DNA of 64,000 nucleotides, taken from NCBI GenBank assembly GCA_037178855.1, contig JASJZC010000007.1, positions 8,928,001-8,992,000 of the forward strand. The letters run 5' to 3'. Below, piece after piece: positions 10,895-23,137 of this stretch. Numbering within the stretch: position 1 is the first letter of the stretch; each line of letters begins with the position of its first letter. The notes below the pieces were generated by a model that did not search any database, was not told the origin of the DNA, and saw only the letters and a list, made by a program, of their open reading frames with translations. Source of the DNA: Oscheius sp. JU75. Its lineage: Eukaryota; Nematoda; Chromadorea; Rhabditida; Rhabditidae. Position numbers and translations under genes: made by a program.

Positions 10895-13800
10895 ATGCAG
10901 GCGAGTAGTCTACTTTTGATCCCCATCACCCAACAACTCTTTTCAGTCAGACGATCCTCCCTACCTGACCGTAGGCACAGAAGTCTCGGCCAAGTTTAAA
11001 GGAGCCTTCTGTGAAGCAAAGATCAAGAAAGTTACGAAATCAGTGAAATGCAAGGTCGGACAAACTTTCTTCAAACTTTTAGTATAAAGTTTTAGATTCA
11101 ACTGAAGGAACATCCTTATGGCTCCGTCACTATCGAACATCCTCATATCAAGAGCGACAACTTGGAACTGAATCAAATGGTCGATTTCGTAGAGGGAAAG
11201 ACGATAAAGAAGGGAATGATTCAGACTATCAAGGACTGTAGTACCTACCATGTCGGTGAGTAGATTTCAGTGGCGCCAAGAAGGCTTATTCAAAAAGACA
11301 GTGCCATTGAAACCAGTTGTGTCCGAACTAAAACACAGTAATGATCTGGGAAACTGCAATTTGTGGTTATTGCTGGCGCCGGAACTTGTCTGAGAATACA
11401 GCCACAAGAGAGCGTCCTTTCTCATTTATATTCCTATTCGTTCAGTTTTTAACGACGGTGATGAGAAGACTCTCCGTCGGACACAGATGTGCCTCAAGGG
11501 AGCTCGACATTTTGACGAGAAAGTCAGTCTGGATGCCCTGCCCCTCTACAATCCGGAGCAATGGATCAACAATCCGGAACTGGTCAGAGGAACGGAGATC
11601 ATGCCGAAAGAGATGGTCAAGAAGTATAAAAAGTGGGTTGGGAGGAGAGAGAAGACTGATTGAGAGTTCAGGAGGAAAATGGAAGAGAGTTCCCCGTCGA
11701 AGAGCAAGAGACGAAAGGAGAAGGAGGAGAGCGATGACGAGTTGGAAAAGAAGAAGATGCGAGAGAAGAGAGCTGCAGCTTCTGCAGCTACGGTGGCTAT
11801 TGGAGAGATGGGGGATCAGGTAAGCCCGTCGTCATCTTTTCTTTTCGAAGTCGTTCCACAATCCTCGCCGATTGTTCCCAACACGGAAACTGGCTAGTAG
11901 ATCTAAGATGTTTGAAGGTGGCTTTTGCATATGGTAAAGAATTGACGATGCAAGATGTGATGTCTGACAGGGATGTATCTTTTTAGCTTTGGTCTTCAAA
12001 AGCTCGCAACCTAGACAACACCTTGAACTCCGGAGAGATTCTTGCCTATACAGAGGTGCTAGTTGTAATTAACCTGTCACATCTGTACCTCCCGACCCAT
12101 TTCTTTTATGGAATTGATTCCAGGCTTGCGAGCAGATGCAAAATTACACCTCTCCCTTTTAGTCAACAAAGATTCTTATATTTCCAGGGCGACACCGAAA
12201 TCAGCTGTGACGGATCATCGAGCGGAGATGCGAGTGACGTCGAAAAAGAGAAGGAGAAGGATAGAAAAAAAGTCGAGATGGAAAAGAAGGAAAAGAGTGT
12301 GGCTAAGAGTCCTGCTGAGCCCACGTTCACGGTAGAATCATGCCTTCTATTAACTGGCAAGTCTTTCAGTTCGCAACCGGCGATGTGATCTGCTGCTACG
12401 ACGAGATGCCTCCCAAAGGGAAATGGCTTCCAGGAGTCGTCGTGTCTCGTCGTGCTTACCGCAACTCGCCGAAAGCCAGTGTCTTGATGAAAAAGGAGCT
12501 TGCTATCAGATTGTTCACCAACAGTCAATAGTGAGTTGACTCCCATATATGTTTCCAAACCAGTTTCAGTGTTCGTGTCGCTCCCGGTCAGTTGACCATG
12601 TTTAAGAAGCAGAAAATAACCAATAAGGATCTAGAAGGAATGGATTCGACTCTGAAGACGGCCGTGGATAAAGCTAAGGGTTTTGCTGACAAACAGACTC
12701 TGCCATCGACATGGAAGAGAGCAGAGATTTTTGATGAAGATGAGGCCGGGCCTTCTAAGGAAAAGGACGAGAAGAAGAAAGATGTCAAGAAGGAGGAAAA
12801 GATCATAAAGAAGGAGGAAGAAGACTCTGAACTATCTGAAAGCAGCGATGATGAGCCTGTTGGAGAAGAAGCTGATCTATTCGTGGCCCAGTTGTACAAG
12901 TACCAGGAGGATAGAGGTAGACTCTACTTTACTTTGATAATCTAAAAGATGAAGAACTGTCCGTATAGCACTCTTTAAGCTTATAGAGAAACCCAGGTTA
13001 GCAGGGATTGTCATCCTGACAGGCCAGGCCAGTCAAGTCGGCCAGCTTTGTAAACAGCAGACTCCTTGCCATGACAAGTGAGACCGAAAGGAGCTGGTTA
13101 AATCTGTTTCAAATTTATCCAGAAAACCACATTGTTTTGTAGGGATGGTCAAGGTTACAGGCCTAGCTATCCAGATCGTGCCAGTTTGGGGAACAATAGG
13201 CTTTCTGGCTTGACCAGCCATACCCATGCTAACCGACGTTGGCTTTTTTGCCACCTTAGCAATGTTTGAATCTCTCGGACAAACTTGACTTTTTCTTAAT
13301 CTTTGTAGAACATGGCTAAATGCAAAACTTATGATTGTAATCTAATAGATTGATACAAACTTGACCTTCCGACATGGTTCATTTGAAATTCGTCAAACTG
13401 TCTCACAATGTAGAGATTGCCTCAACTTATCTATTTCAGGTACTCCTATCAATCGTGTTCCTGTCCTCGGAGGTCGCGAGATCGACATGTACCGTTTCTA
13501 CCGCTGTGTCGAGCATTATGGTGGGCAGAAGAAGGTCAAAGCCAACGGCGACTGGAAGAAGGTAATGGTCAGAATGAAGCTGGAAGGATGTCCTGGAGCC
13601 ACTCCAGTCACTATCAAGAACGCCTACTCCAGGTACTCTTTCTGTTTTTGTTTGAAAACGTTCAACGCATCAGATATCTGCAAGCGTTCGCCATCTTTTA
13701 CAAAGACCTTGGTTCGTCTTGGACACAGTCAACTGGTACAGGAACTGCAAGTCCTCGAGATGGACGACGACTGCTCATGCGAGGTCCGACAGACGAGCAG

Positions 13801-16800
13801 AAGAAAAAAAAGACGGTCACGAAGCCGGGAGAGAAGGAGTCGACTGTAGAGAAAGAGTCCTCGGTAGAGTCAAAAGACGATCGGAAAGAAAAGAAGGAAA
13901 CCGAGAAGAAGGAGCCGGAGAAGAAGGAAAAAGAGAAGGAGAAGAAAGAACCTCCCAAGAAGGAGGTAAAGCCCGAGAAAATTGAGAGAAGTCATTCGAT
14001 TTCCGAGAAAGAGAAGAAGGAAAAGGAGGAGGTGAAAGACAAAGCCAAGGAACCAACTGCTGGCAAGAAAGAGGAGAAAAAGGATGAGAGGAAAAAGGAT
14101 GAGAGGAGGAAGCCTGAACGGAAGAAGGAAGACTCGGAGAGTACAGAACAGTCTGAGAAGGACAAGAAGGAGGTAGTCAGCAAGCCTGGACCGGTGAGTA
14201 ACTTTTGCGAGCAAGTCCTTGCCTGGAGTTGAGTTGAATAAGACTGAGAGATTTTGTGAGATTGTATGACTGCGAGAATGATCTGCTGTCTAGATGGTAC
14301 GGGAGAGAACTTTCAGTAGTGGGCCATATGAACATTTACCGAATGTACAGTTACCCATTTTCAGTCAGTCGAACAGAAGGACAAGAAGGACAAGAAAGAG
14401 AAGAAAGAAGAGCCAGAACCACTCGAGCCGGACACTGAAGCTGAGAGCTCCAAGAAAAAGGTGGCTGCTCCGAAATATGCCAAAGGACCAAAAGGAGTCG
14501 TTGACAACGATCCGGACGGAGAATACAAACCGGCAGACTGGTATTTACATATTTTTGTTTGTTAAACTCTCTTTTTTAGTTTCACTCAATTCTATTTGGG
14601 ACAGAAGGTACGCGCCTACCATCTCGGCAAATGGTACGATGCTCGGGTTATTGGTTTCGACTACGTTTCCGCAAAGGAAATGACCACTTTTTTGAAGAAA
14701 TATGAAGAGGTAGTCTGTTTGAAACATGGACAGATAACGTTTCCAGAGCCAGAGAGTCCCGTGGCTGCCAGATGAGCTTTGCAACTATCTTCGAAAGTGC
14801 ATTAATGATGCAAAAGTGTTTGTCCACTACTTGGGATGGAACAGTCGCTACGACGAGAATATCACCCTGGCGAAGATCAAAGCCAGTAGCAAAGTAAAAT
14901 ATCAATCTTTTTCTTCAAAAGCTCTCTATAGGATCAAGAACATGGAATGGCTCAGTTCCGATTAGGTAATTGCAATGGGATCTTTCTACAGGACAGTTTC
15001 CTGCAAAAACTCAGCACTTGGGTCCGTGGCTGTGAAGGAATCGGTCTCTTGAAGAAGGAGACAGAAGAAGCCGCTAAGGTCTGTGGAATGGGAGGCTATC
15101 GTCCTCGAAGAGTTAGTGTCAGTCAGTACGAGCAGATCGAAGCTGCTGCTCGACAGAGACAACGGGCTCAACTGACTACTACTCCTCGGTCGTCTTCCAA
15201 TTCCATTTCTTCGCCTCCTCCTTCGGCGGTTACGGAAGAAGAAGCCAGACCATCTGGTCCTGCTCCAGAATCTGAGAAGAAGAAGGAGTCCTCAGTAACA
15301 AAGAACGAGGCAGTCTCAGTGGCTTCTTCCGCTCGCAGCGCCACACCAGCTGCAGAGTTGAAAAAGGAGAGCGAGAAGGACAAGACTCCCAAAGAACTGA
15401 CACCGGTGTCGTCTCCAAAACCAAAAAGACAAAGAACAATCTCGACTAACAGCAGTACCAGGACAATTTCTCCAGCTATCCAGGCGGCTGCTCCAGCTGT
15501 TCCCACTCCTCCTCCTACTAGAAGCATTTCTCCTCCGGTAAGAATCTATCCACTTTGTAAATTTGCATGTTTCAGAAGCCACTAACTGCCCCGACCAAGA
15601 AATCTTCTAGAACAACTTCTATCTCCGAGGACGCTGTTCAGATGCCTCCTCCGGCCAAGAGTCCTGAGAAGAAGATCGAGCCGAAGGAAGAGGTGAAAGC
15701 AGAAGTTTTGGGCAAAACTAAGTCTCCGGAGCACGGTAAACTCTTTTCAAAACTTTGTTCATTCCATTTGTAGCCAAACTGAAAAAGACACCAGCTTTCG
15801 AGATTAAGGAACCTCTTGACGAAGAAAAGGAGGAACTTGAAATGGAAGAGTTTGAAGTTCCTGAGCCGAGTGGAGAAGAAGAAGTAGTCGAGGAAATTGT
15901 GAAAGAAGAGGTCGTTGAAGAGGAAATTGTAGAAGAGCTAATGATCGGAGATATGCAAGGGAGGTCAATGCTTATTGGAATCGGTATTTTGGCTTGAGAG
16001 CCCAAAATGATAGTACTTCTCAGCTAAAACAGATGCGGATGCGTATGTGGAGGAGAACAAACAGGAACTTGAAGACGAGCATTTTGACCAGCTGGAAATT
16101 GAAGCAAAGACTCTTCTTGAGACTACTAGAGAAGAATCTGATACCGGATCTAGTCCCACCACTCCAACACAGGATGCAGGTAAGGATTATCCTTCACTTA
16201 AAGCTGATAAACCCACGGTGCAGAGATTCTTGACGACACAGTCAGTCCACACGTCATATCTCCTGCTAAAAATGTACGAGGACAGAAACGAAAGAGGCAG
16301 ATCAACTCGAGGCACAGTCAAATGGTCGTGGATAAGAAGTACACGAATAAGAAGAAGGATAAAGTGGTAGAGGAGAACAGTGAAGAGGACGACGAGGACT
16401 GTAAGTACTTAGTGGATTCAGTTCTTTGTCTCTGAACCCCCTCCTATTCTATCCTTGACAGCTCAGTTTATTCGTCTGGGTCGACTCGTATCCATTATTT
16501 CTGTTTTTATCAGCCTGGTTGAGTCTGACGCAATTCACTCTTCTCTTCACTTGCTCGAGCAAGCCGGCATGTTAATTAAAAATCGGCTTAGCTTAGGGCG
16601 ATCTTATACCCATTCCTTTTTTATTATATTCCCTGCCACACCCAGTCGTCTTTGTCAACCTGTCCAAACCCATTGTCTTCTTGATCAGAAAAATCAGAAG
16701 GTTCAGTTTAGTTGAAAAACCAAACTTTTCAGACTCATGGATCAAAAGGAAGAACATCATGTACAAGCAGCTCGAAGCTGACGGAACACTCAACGACTGC

Positions 16801-17086
16801 AGTTGCCTTGGAATCGTTGACATTGGCAAGAGAACTTCTCAGACTCAATTTCTTTTTCCTTTCAGGTATTCTCATTGAGGGTCTCTCTCCAGAAGAACAA
16901 ATCCCAATAATCGAGAAACGTCAGCTCCTCCTACGCGAAATCCATGCAAATGCAAAACGTGAAATCGCACTTTTGGAGAAACAGCGCAAAGCTCATAAGG
17001 ACAAGAAAAGAGAGGAACGAGACAAGGAGAGACAGCTGGCTAAGGAGGGTTTGAGCTCCTCAGCAAGTTCCAGTATTGTGGCATGA
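10895..17086 (+). CDS. ARID4: ARID4/RBBP1-like chromatin protein
   Basis: Twenty-one exons, all in phase, give about 1358 residues. Exons: 10895-10900, 10947-11054, 11096-11255, 11446-11632, 11672-11819, 11987-12055, 12188-12331, 12370-12530, 12570-12916, 13440-13632, 13674-14193, 14365-14540, 14580-14709, 14747-14893, 14932-15537, 15576-15735, 15774-15983, 16024-16179, 16242-16400, 16733-16801, 16866-17086. The N-terminal Tudor region is very like the family ([39 protein letters not shown]). A second Tudor-like region follows near 230-300. The ARID domain is at about 440-540 ([20 protein letters not shown]), a chromo-barrel at about 740-830 ([13 protein letters not shown]), and a short coiled coil with a Ser-rich tail closes the protein. 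Between them are long Lys/Glu tracts. Family members scaffold Sin3-HDAC repression in the nucleus. Intron 1 has a GC donor. The donor of exon 20 is weak and that exon is the least certain. Confidence 0.93.
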
Positions 17087-18443
17087 TCGACGTGAATTCT
17101 GTATTATTTTTGGGATCTCAGTTTATAAACATGTTTTACTGGATTATAGACAGACGCACGTTTTCAAGCTGAGTCTCAAATGCTCGAAAAGTGTAAGGTA
17201 TCAAAGAAAAAGGTCCCCAGTTCTGTCCTCCGCTTTTTCCGACCACCGACAATTTTCTTTATACCCGCTAAACATTAGAGTGAATACTGAAACAGCTTCA
17301 AGAAGACTTTTTTTTAGCTAGTGATGCAGAGCAAAATATAACTTGGGCAGTACCACATTTAGACCGAGACCAAGCATTGACAGTTGTTGAACATTGCCAT
17401 TCCCAACAAAAACTTGTACTGTATCTACGATTTAGTTGCTCAAAACGCTTTGTATTATAAACGATTATTCAAATAAAAACAAAAAGTTTTCCCTAATGGG
17501 TTATGATCTCCTGGCTTTTAAGTTTTACGATGACTTTTGTCTACTACGTCGATCGATCTACAGCTGGGCCTTAAAATTGAGGCTCAATATTGTTTTGGAA
17601 CAAGGATAGAAGAGAGTTGAAAGCGGGAGTCTTGCTGCAACAGGTAAAAGATGTTCTATGAAGTTGCAGCCTTTGATACAGTCTACAACTTTGCAATATA
17701 TCACAAAGCTCGGACGTGATTTGATCTACTCGAACATCCAGACAGAAGTCGCCGACTTCCAGCTCTTAATTAAAAACAAATTCAGACAGACTGGAGAACC
17801 GTGTCTCTTGATAATCTCTAGGAAGTTCTTGAACTCGGATAAGCTCTCCACATTTGGAAAAGAGATCTGCACCGAAACTAAATTCACTGCTCTACCTCTT
17901 AGCTATTAAACCCTTTGTTTTGTACCGCAACCTGTATCTCTGTCTCTCTGTCTTTCTGCCTATCGGTCTCTCTGTTTTTCTGTCTCTCTGTCTCTTTTGT
18001 CTCTGTGCTTCTGTCTCTTTATTTTCTTTCGACAGATGGAGTCACCTTACACTTTCTCTTTCGGAAAAACCCAATAGCAGCCCTCTTGCATTACCCTGTT
18101 CTCTTCTCTCGATCCTATTCAAAACTGGTAGAAGCAGACATCTTATGTGGTTTTCATTATTTTAATTGTCAGACTTTCCTAGAACTCTGATTTGAACGAG
18201 GAAAATGTCCAGCACCCAATAAGAAACGATGAGGAGAAGCGTCACGGCTCGTCTGTTTTTCACTCGTCTCATAGAAACAGAAACAGAGACTACATAAGAT
18301 TTGCGAAGTTGGGAGCTCTTAAAGTGACGAAAAGGCGGTATGTCCTTGGAACTTGTTTTCAAATGAACTGTTTGTCCGGTCGAGCTGACCAAGGTTGAAG
18401 GTCAGCAAACATACTTTCGACTTGTTATCGTTTTTCAGGCCAG
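17087..18443. other. ARID4 3' flank, simple repeat and hairpin-repeat arm
   Basis: No gene supported. An AATAAA about 390 nt after the ARID4 stop may be its poly(A) signal. CTACAACTTTGCA near 17687 matches one arm of the dispersed hairpin repeat described at 21.5 and 60-61 kb. From about 17930 to 18034 lies a pyrimidine tract built of TCTG/TCTC units. Confidence 0.5.
17930..18034 (+). repeat. TCTG/TCTC pyrimidine microsatellite
   Basis: Imperfect tandem repeats of CTGTCTCT with a few interruptions, about 100 bp, ending in a CGACAG that looks like a splice acceptor. No exon after it could be supported. Confidence 0.7.
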
Positions 18444-18450
18444 TATATAA
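18444..18450 (+). promoter_or_regulatory. TATA box of the Gly-rich secreted gene
   Basis: TATATAA stands 33 nt before the ATG at 18483, within a short promoter-like stretch. This spacing leaves room for only a very short 5' UTR, typical of a highly expressed small secreted protein gene. Confidence 0.65.
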
Positions 18451-18482
18451 GACTGTCCACTAGCTAGAACATTCAACTCATC

Positions 18483-18727
18483 ATGAACTTCTTCGCTCTT
18501 CTCGTCGCTGCCCTCTGCCTCATCGCCGGAGCTTTTGCTCAAGCCGGAGTTGGACTTGCCGGTAATATTTATTCCAAGACTCATTAACATTAGCCTATTC
18601 AGGTAATGCAGCTGGAGTCGGAACTCAAACTGGAGTCGGAGCCGGTCAGGGAGGGCTCGGAGCTGCTCAAGGAGTTCAGACTCCTGTCGGAGGAGCCGGA
18701 GCCAATCTCGGAGGAGTTGGAAAATAG
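18483..18727 (+). CDS. Small secreted Gly/Ala/Val-rich protein
   Basis: Two exons (18483-18561, 18603-18727) separated by a 41-nt intron give 67 residues. The first 19 form a clear signal peptide (MNFFALLVAALCLIAGAFA) with cleavage before QAG. The mature part is low-complexity, repeating GVG, GAGQGG and GGAGANLGG units without cysteines or dibasic sites, ending GGVGK. Such composition is common in nematode cuticle-associated or secreted Gly-rich peptides, some of which are defence peptides; neither role can be decided here. The gene has its own TATA box and an AATAAA 30 nt after the stop, so it is a compact complete unit. Confidence 0.85.
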
Positions 18728-18756
18728 ACCTCAAGCCTCAGGAAAAAGAATTGATC

Positions 18757-18762
18757 AATAAA
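18757..18762 (+). terminator. Poly(A) signal AATAAA
   Basis: AATAAA 30 nt after the stop of the Gly-rich secreted gene. Confidence 0.7.
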
Positions 18763-18952
18763 CTTTCAACATGCTCATTGCATTATTTTCTCTTTTTTTT
18801 TTGGCAGCTTCTTCTGCAGACGATAAGATCCATATGGTGGGCACTTTATGAAAGTAAAGAAAAACAGCATTATGGCGAGCCTATACCGCTTGTGCAATAT
18901 TTTTGTGCTTTAGTGACAAATCTAAACTCATGTATTTTCTGTAAAAATTCAA

Positions 18953-19021
18953 TGAACTAGTCAATCGGTTAGCGCTCCGACTTCAAAACAAAAACGACTC
19001 GGGTTTGATTCCCGCATGACC
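18953..19021 (+). repeat. tRNA-like A/B-box sequence, possible SINE head
   Basis: TAGTCAATCGGTTAGCGC resembles a tRNA D-arm/A box and, 31 nt on, CGGGTTTGATTCCCG resembles a T-arm/B box with a short pairing stem. The acceptor ends do not pair, so it is not a working tRNA. It looks like a tRNA-derived SINE head or tRNA pseudogene. Confidence 0.4.
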
Positions 19022-19269
19022 TAGATCTGTTTGTCCTTGAAGGAGCCCTCAAATACACCTTTTTGTGACTTTATTGCTCATATCCGACACACAGCCAGGC
19101 ATACTTGACTAGGCTTCAGCCAAACAGGGAGACCGAGAGATGTCTAACAGCAAAAGCTGCCTTGAGCTGCTGGTTTGAAACCAATGTCGCACAGACGTGA
19201 ATACTAAAATGTGTATATTTTATTATATTTGATCAACCGGCTCTCTACTAATTGTGTTGTTTCTTGCAG

Positions 19270-19502
19270 GAGATAAGGAAGAAGAAAAGTTGTTTGAAGA
19301 TGCGAGTTCAACTATGGCTGTAGGCTTGCTTCTTATCAACAGACCAGCCACACAGTACCAGGTTGTTACTGCGCAGGTTAGTGGCTGTATTTTTTTTTTA
19401 AACATATATATGCCTAAACGTATTTTGCTTTAGACGATGAAAAGGCTTACACATTGCGCGATTTTGGCAATCTGGAAAACAACCGGAGCCCCTGTCCAGT
19501 AG
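19270..19502 (+). CDS. Candidate two-exon tail of an unrecognised gene
   Basis: An open exon at 19270-19376 is bounded by TTGCAG and GTTAGT and reads GDKEEEKLFEDASSTMAVGL then NRPATQYQVVTAQ. It can splice in phase to 19434-19502 (TMKRLTHCAILAIWKTTG, then stop). No upstream exon with a start was found and no family recognised, so this is tentative. Confidence 0.25.
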
Positions 19503-22500
19503 CGACCCCCACAGACAGCTGAATACAGAAACCTTAAAGCTTCAGTTACCGCCGGTAGAAAAACCAGCAATGCTTTGTAGAAAAGTCCCCTTGACATCCG
19601 TTTAATGCCTCGAAGAACAACTATCGATCTTCCAGTTGTGTTGAGTCCATTGACAATTCGGTAGCATTGACCTTTGATGGCCAGAATTTTTTACGGGGAA
19701 GATAAAATCAGACACTATGCCCCAAATCTCATAGTTGAGAAAATCCTGGAAATACGTACATGTACAAATATTGTACTGCAGGTTTTAGAGCTTCACACTT
19801 GTTGAAATTTGTACCACCTAACTGTTTAAAGAGATCCTTGTCTTAATGGTCTTGTTTGTTTCCTAGCTTCTACAAAAGATATGTGAGAAAATATGTTTCC
19901 AAATGCAGAAAACGAGAGTATTCACATGGTTGGGTCAGGAGGTTGGCAAGAACAAAGTTGCAGGGTGACAGAGACAAAGTTGGTGACTAGGTACTGCTTT
20001 ACTCAGAAGCTAGAACCCGCCAGTTGTCAGCTAGTCAATTTTCTTTTTCTTTTCAGCCATCACCGAGATGCCGAAGAATGGAAAATCTTGAGATCTACGC
20101 TAGTCACATAGACTTGAAAAATGTAAAAAATAATAAAGACAGTTTTCTTTAGCCCTTTGTTCCTTGGAGGACACAGGAACATCAACAACGGCAGGCGACG
20201 TCAATGGAACGCGTCACGGACATATCCTACATAGGTCATGAAACAGGGAGATCAGAATAGCTGAAAGTAAGTAGAATCGAGAGAGATTAGATCACTAGAC
20301 ATAACACACCAAATCGTCGCGCTTCACGGCCTACTTGAACCACGGACAATGACGGCTAATCATGTTTTTGATGTGCTCAGAACTGTTCTAATGTTTCTAT
20401 TGTCAGTAGTAGCTAATGAACCAGTCTATAAATTCTATAAAGACTTATGTTTAGTAGCTAATACATGAAAAGTTTGTCAGTATTTCAGAAGTAATATTTA
20501 AATACTGCTTCTATGGATCTCTGTTCCAAGCCATAAAATCTCACCCGTCGTTTTTTCCATTGGTCGTAGAAGCTATCTACAACCACATAGCGTGCCATGT
20601 AGCCGATTGGAATTACGGACAGAGCAATATACGAGAATCGAGCCGTTTTGTCATCTCTGAACAGTATCGATCTTTAACCCAACTGCTGTTGTCTAACTTT
20701 ACAAATATACTCTTCCAGAATATTGAGAACAGGGCGGATACGTACATATCGCAGTAATACCAGACCTATTTAATACGAAAAAAGGCTATGCACTTTGCCA
20801 AACCACGTGGAGTCTATGGTGGTGAGAAAACCGAAATCGAAGAACACCTTAATCTATTCTATTCAAAAAAAATGAGATTTCTTACCCAGGAACAATATTC
20901 CGCTAAGAGAGACTGTAAAGCGGCGAAAGCACACTGAGAAATGACGACTTTTTGAAAGCGGGGTATGTTTTTCCGTAACCTGATTAACCCGCGGTAACTT
21001 TCACATACTTCCTGCTGCACCTTGACTTTTGTTATCGTCAGTAATTTAGTATGCATTAGAAAGAACAAATTTGGTACAGTATTCTTTGTTCAAATGAAAA
21101 CTTCCTTCTGGTGCAGCTGTCCTAATGATAAAATATTAATAAGTCAGGCTCCGAATTCTTTTGTTCAGATCGGGGATACTTTCATGCAAATTTTGACGAA
21201 GGCTGTGGAACTTTTCGGCCATCCAATGATTTCGGCAAATGTGCCAAGGCACTTGCATCGTTGTTGAATTTTTATCAACGAGTCTTCCATCGTTTCTGGC
21301 CATCTGCAAAAATATATTGTTGTGTTGAAGACCCAAGACTATTTAGTTCACACAGTTTTAACAATGGGCTGTGGGAAGAAAAGACGGATGGTATCGTTCG
21401 GATAACCTTAAACTTCTGGATAATTTGTGAGAAAGCTCAATTTTCTTGCTCACATACATGTTTCAGCTTTGTGATTTTCAGCAAAGTTGTAGCTTGTTAT
21501 ACCTCTACAACTTTGCAAAACATCGCGAAGCTTAAAAATGCCGTGGTTACCGACAAAACTTGCTCCGAAACCGCAAACTTTTTCATTTTATACTTAAAGT
21601 ACGGATAATCTCATGCAGTACTATCTGGATTACTCAAATTTTCGTGTCAAACTCAAATTTTCGGGTCAAACTAGCAAATTGAACGAAAAAAAAGATATTT
21701 TCAAAAGTTCCAAGGGCTTGCGCCAAGACAATACGAGTGAGCCATAAATAAAGCAAAACTCAAAGATAAACTCATCAAAGCAAAACTCCAACCTACCGAA
21801 TCGAAGGCCCTGATAAGGAAATGCCTTCTTACTTTTCGATACGGAAAGAGCATACCAAATACTTGTACAAAACAAATGTTCAGATCCCAAGTATGAAATT
21901 TTCGCATACCACAGTCTTTTGGTAGCAACCACCAAGGTTTTTCTGTTAATGATAGATTTTTACTGCTGTTCCTGTCAAAGGAAAAGATCCTCGAAAAGAT
22001 CAAACATTGTTGAAAAAAGCAGCTTTCAACCTGTAGAAACTGAAAGACATGACTAATTGCATATGGGAACTGGTTACAAACCAACTTGTAGTCAAAACTG
22101 ATCCCAGATGATGAGAGCATGCGGATGAATCGGCCACTGCAAACACTCCAGAGTCCGAATGAGCCGCCTGCAGACACCCTGTTCAGAAGTGATTACCCAA
22201 TCGAGCTGGCTCTTTATTATATTTCACATACATTTGATATTCTTCTACCCTAATAAGCTATTCTTCACTAAATAAGTATTAAAAAAACTACAAGAATCGA
22301 GTCTTTTTTGTAGTCATTCATTTCTTGTCTTGACCGCGGGCCCAAATCTGATTGTATAGCCTTGTTCATGCTTTGCACGGCGTCTAATCTGTTGACTTAT
22401 TTGTTCTGCCCAATGTCCTGTCCCCCAGTTCTTGACGAGTCTTTCGCGTGTTCACACGTGGCTCTCCGTGTCCAGCCGGTTGCTCATCTCTTCACCTCTG

Positions 22501-22740
22501 TGTCGGCCTTCTTCACATCTCTTCTTCACGTATGAACCTATCTTTTCCCAGCAATCTCTCACCACCTTTTATTTCATTTTCCTGTCGGGGGTCACCGATG
22601 ACCTACTCGGAGCCGTCTGAGTGTCTCTGAAAGTGCACCAGGACAAAATTACCGGCAAATAGTCGTGTACACAGTGTCCTCACAAGCCTCACTCTCCCGT
22701 TCCTGCATTTCTCTCCGAGATCATCTCACCTTTTTTCAGA
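19503..22740. other. Long intergenic region with one hairpin repeat
   Basis: Only chance frames. The only clear structure is the inverted repeat at 21481-21516, listed separately. Confidence 0.5.
21481..21516. repeat. Hairpin repeat, 12-bp perfect arms
   Basis: GCAAAGTTGTAG (21481-21492) and its exact reverse complement CTACAACTTTGC (21505-21516) flank a 12-nt loop and are followed by AAAACATCG. The same arms recur at about 60145-60176 and as single arms near 17687, 60330 and 61170. Confidence 0.75.
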
Positions 22741-23137
22741 CGACAGATGTCGTGTGAACTGTTTGTACCCGAGGTACGCGGCTCCCGTAATTGTTCTGTT
22801 TGTAGGAGAACATTGAGGTTGGTCCAATTTTTTGAAGGACTCTCATGACTGATCTCTAATCGCTTACAAGTAAACCTTCTAGGGAACACCAGCCAGATGC
22901 AATTTACGTGGAGCCGCGCAAGATCTTCAGTAATTCCCGGCCATCACCAGCATCTCCGAATGGGTCAGTCTATCGTCATTGAGCTGGAGCCACAGCTCTG
23001 TATTTGCTTTAACGGTCACTGTGATTGATAGAAACCGCGCTCTCCTCCAAGGGCTCAATTGCTATTGCACCAAACACTTGAAAATTTCCTGCCTGGGCGT
23101 AGAGTTTGAAGATGATCCAGAATGTTCGCCTGCATAA
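22741..23137 (+). CDS. Coding-like exons upstream of the pseudokinase gene
   Basis: After a TTTTTTCAG acceptor-like site, short exons join in one phase through CLYPR, RTLR and EHQPDAIYVEPRKIFSNSRP, then via a GTCAGT donor to a stop at about 23137. The YVEP motif and Ser/Pro content resemble the N-terminal tail of PEAK/Pragmin proteins, so these may be alternative 5' exons of the gene at 24179, but I could not link them in phase. An alternative frame starts with MSCELFVPE. Confidence 0.3.

Noticed and set aside
13698-14214. Long minus-strand Ser/Leu/Phe-rich frames opposite the ARID4 Lys/Glu tract
   Set aside because: They are the complement of AAG/GAG-rich coding sequence of ARID4 exon 11, with no splice sites or motifs of their own.
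14932-15537. 26-nt intron after the chromo-barrel exon of ARID4
   Set aside because: GTAATT...CTACAG looks like an intron but removing it breaks the frame, while reading through keeps it.
18953-19021. Functional tRNA gene
   Set aside because: A and B boxes are recognisable but the acceptor stem does not pair and the D-arm is short.
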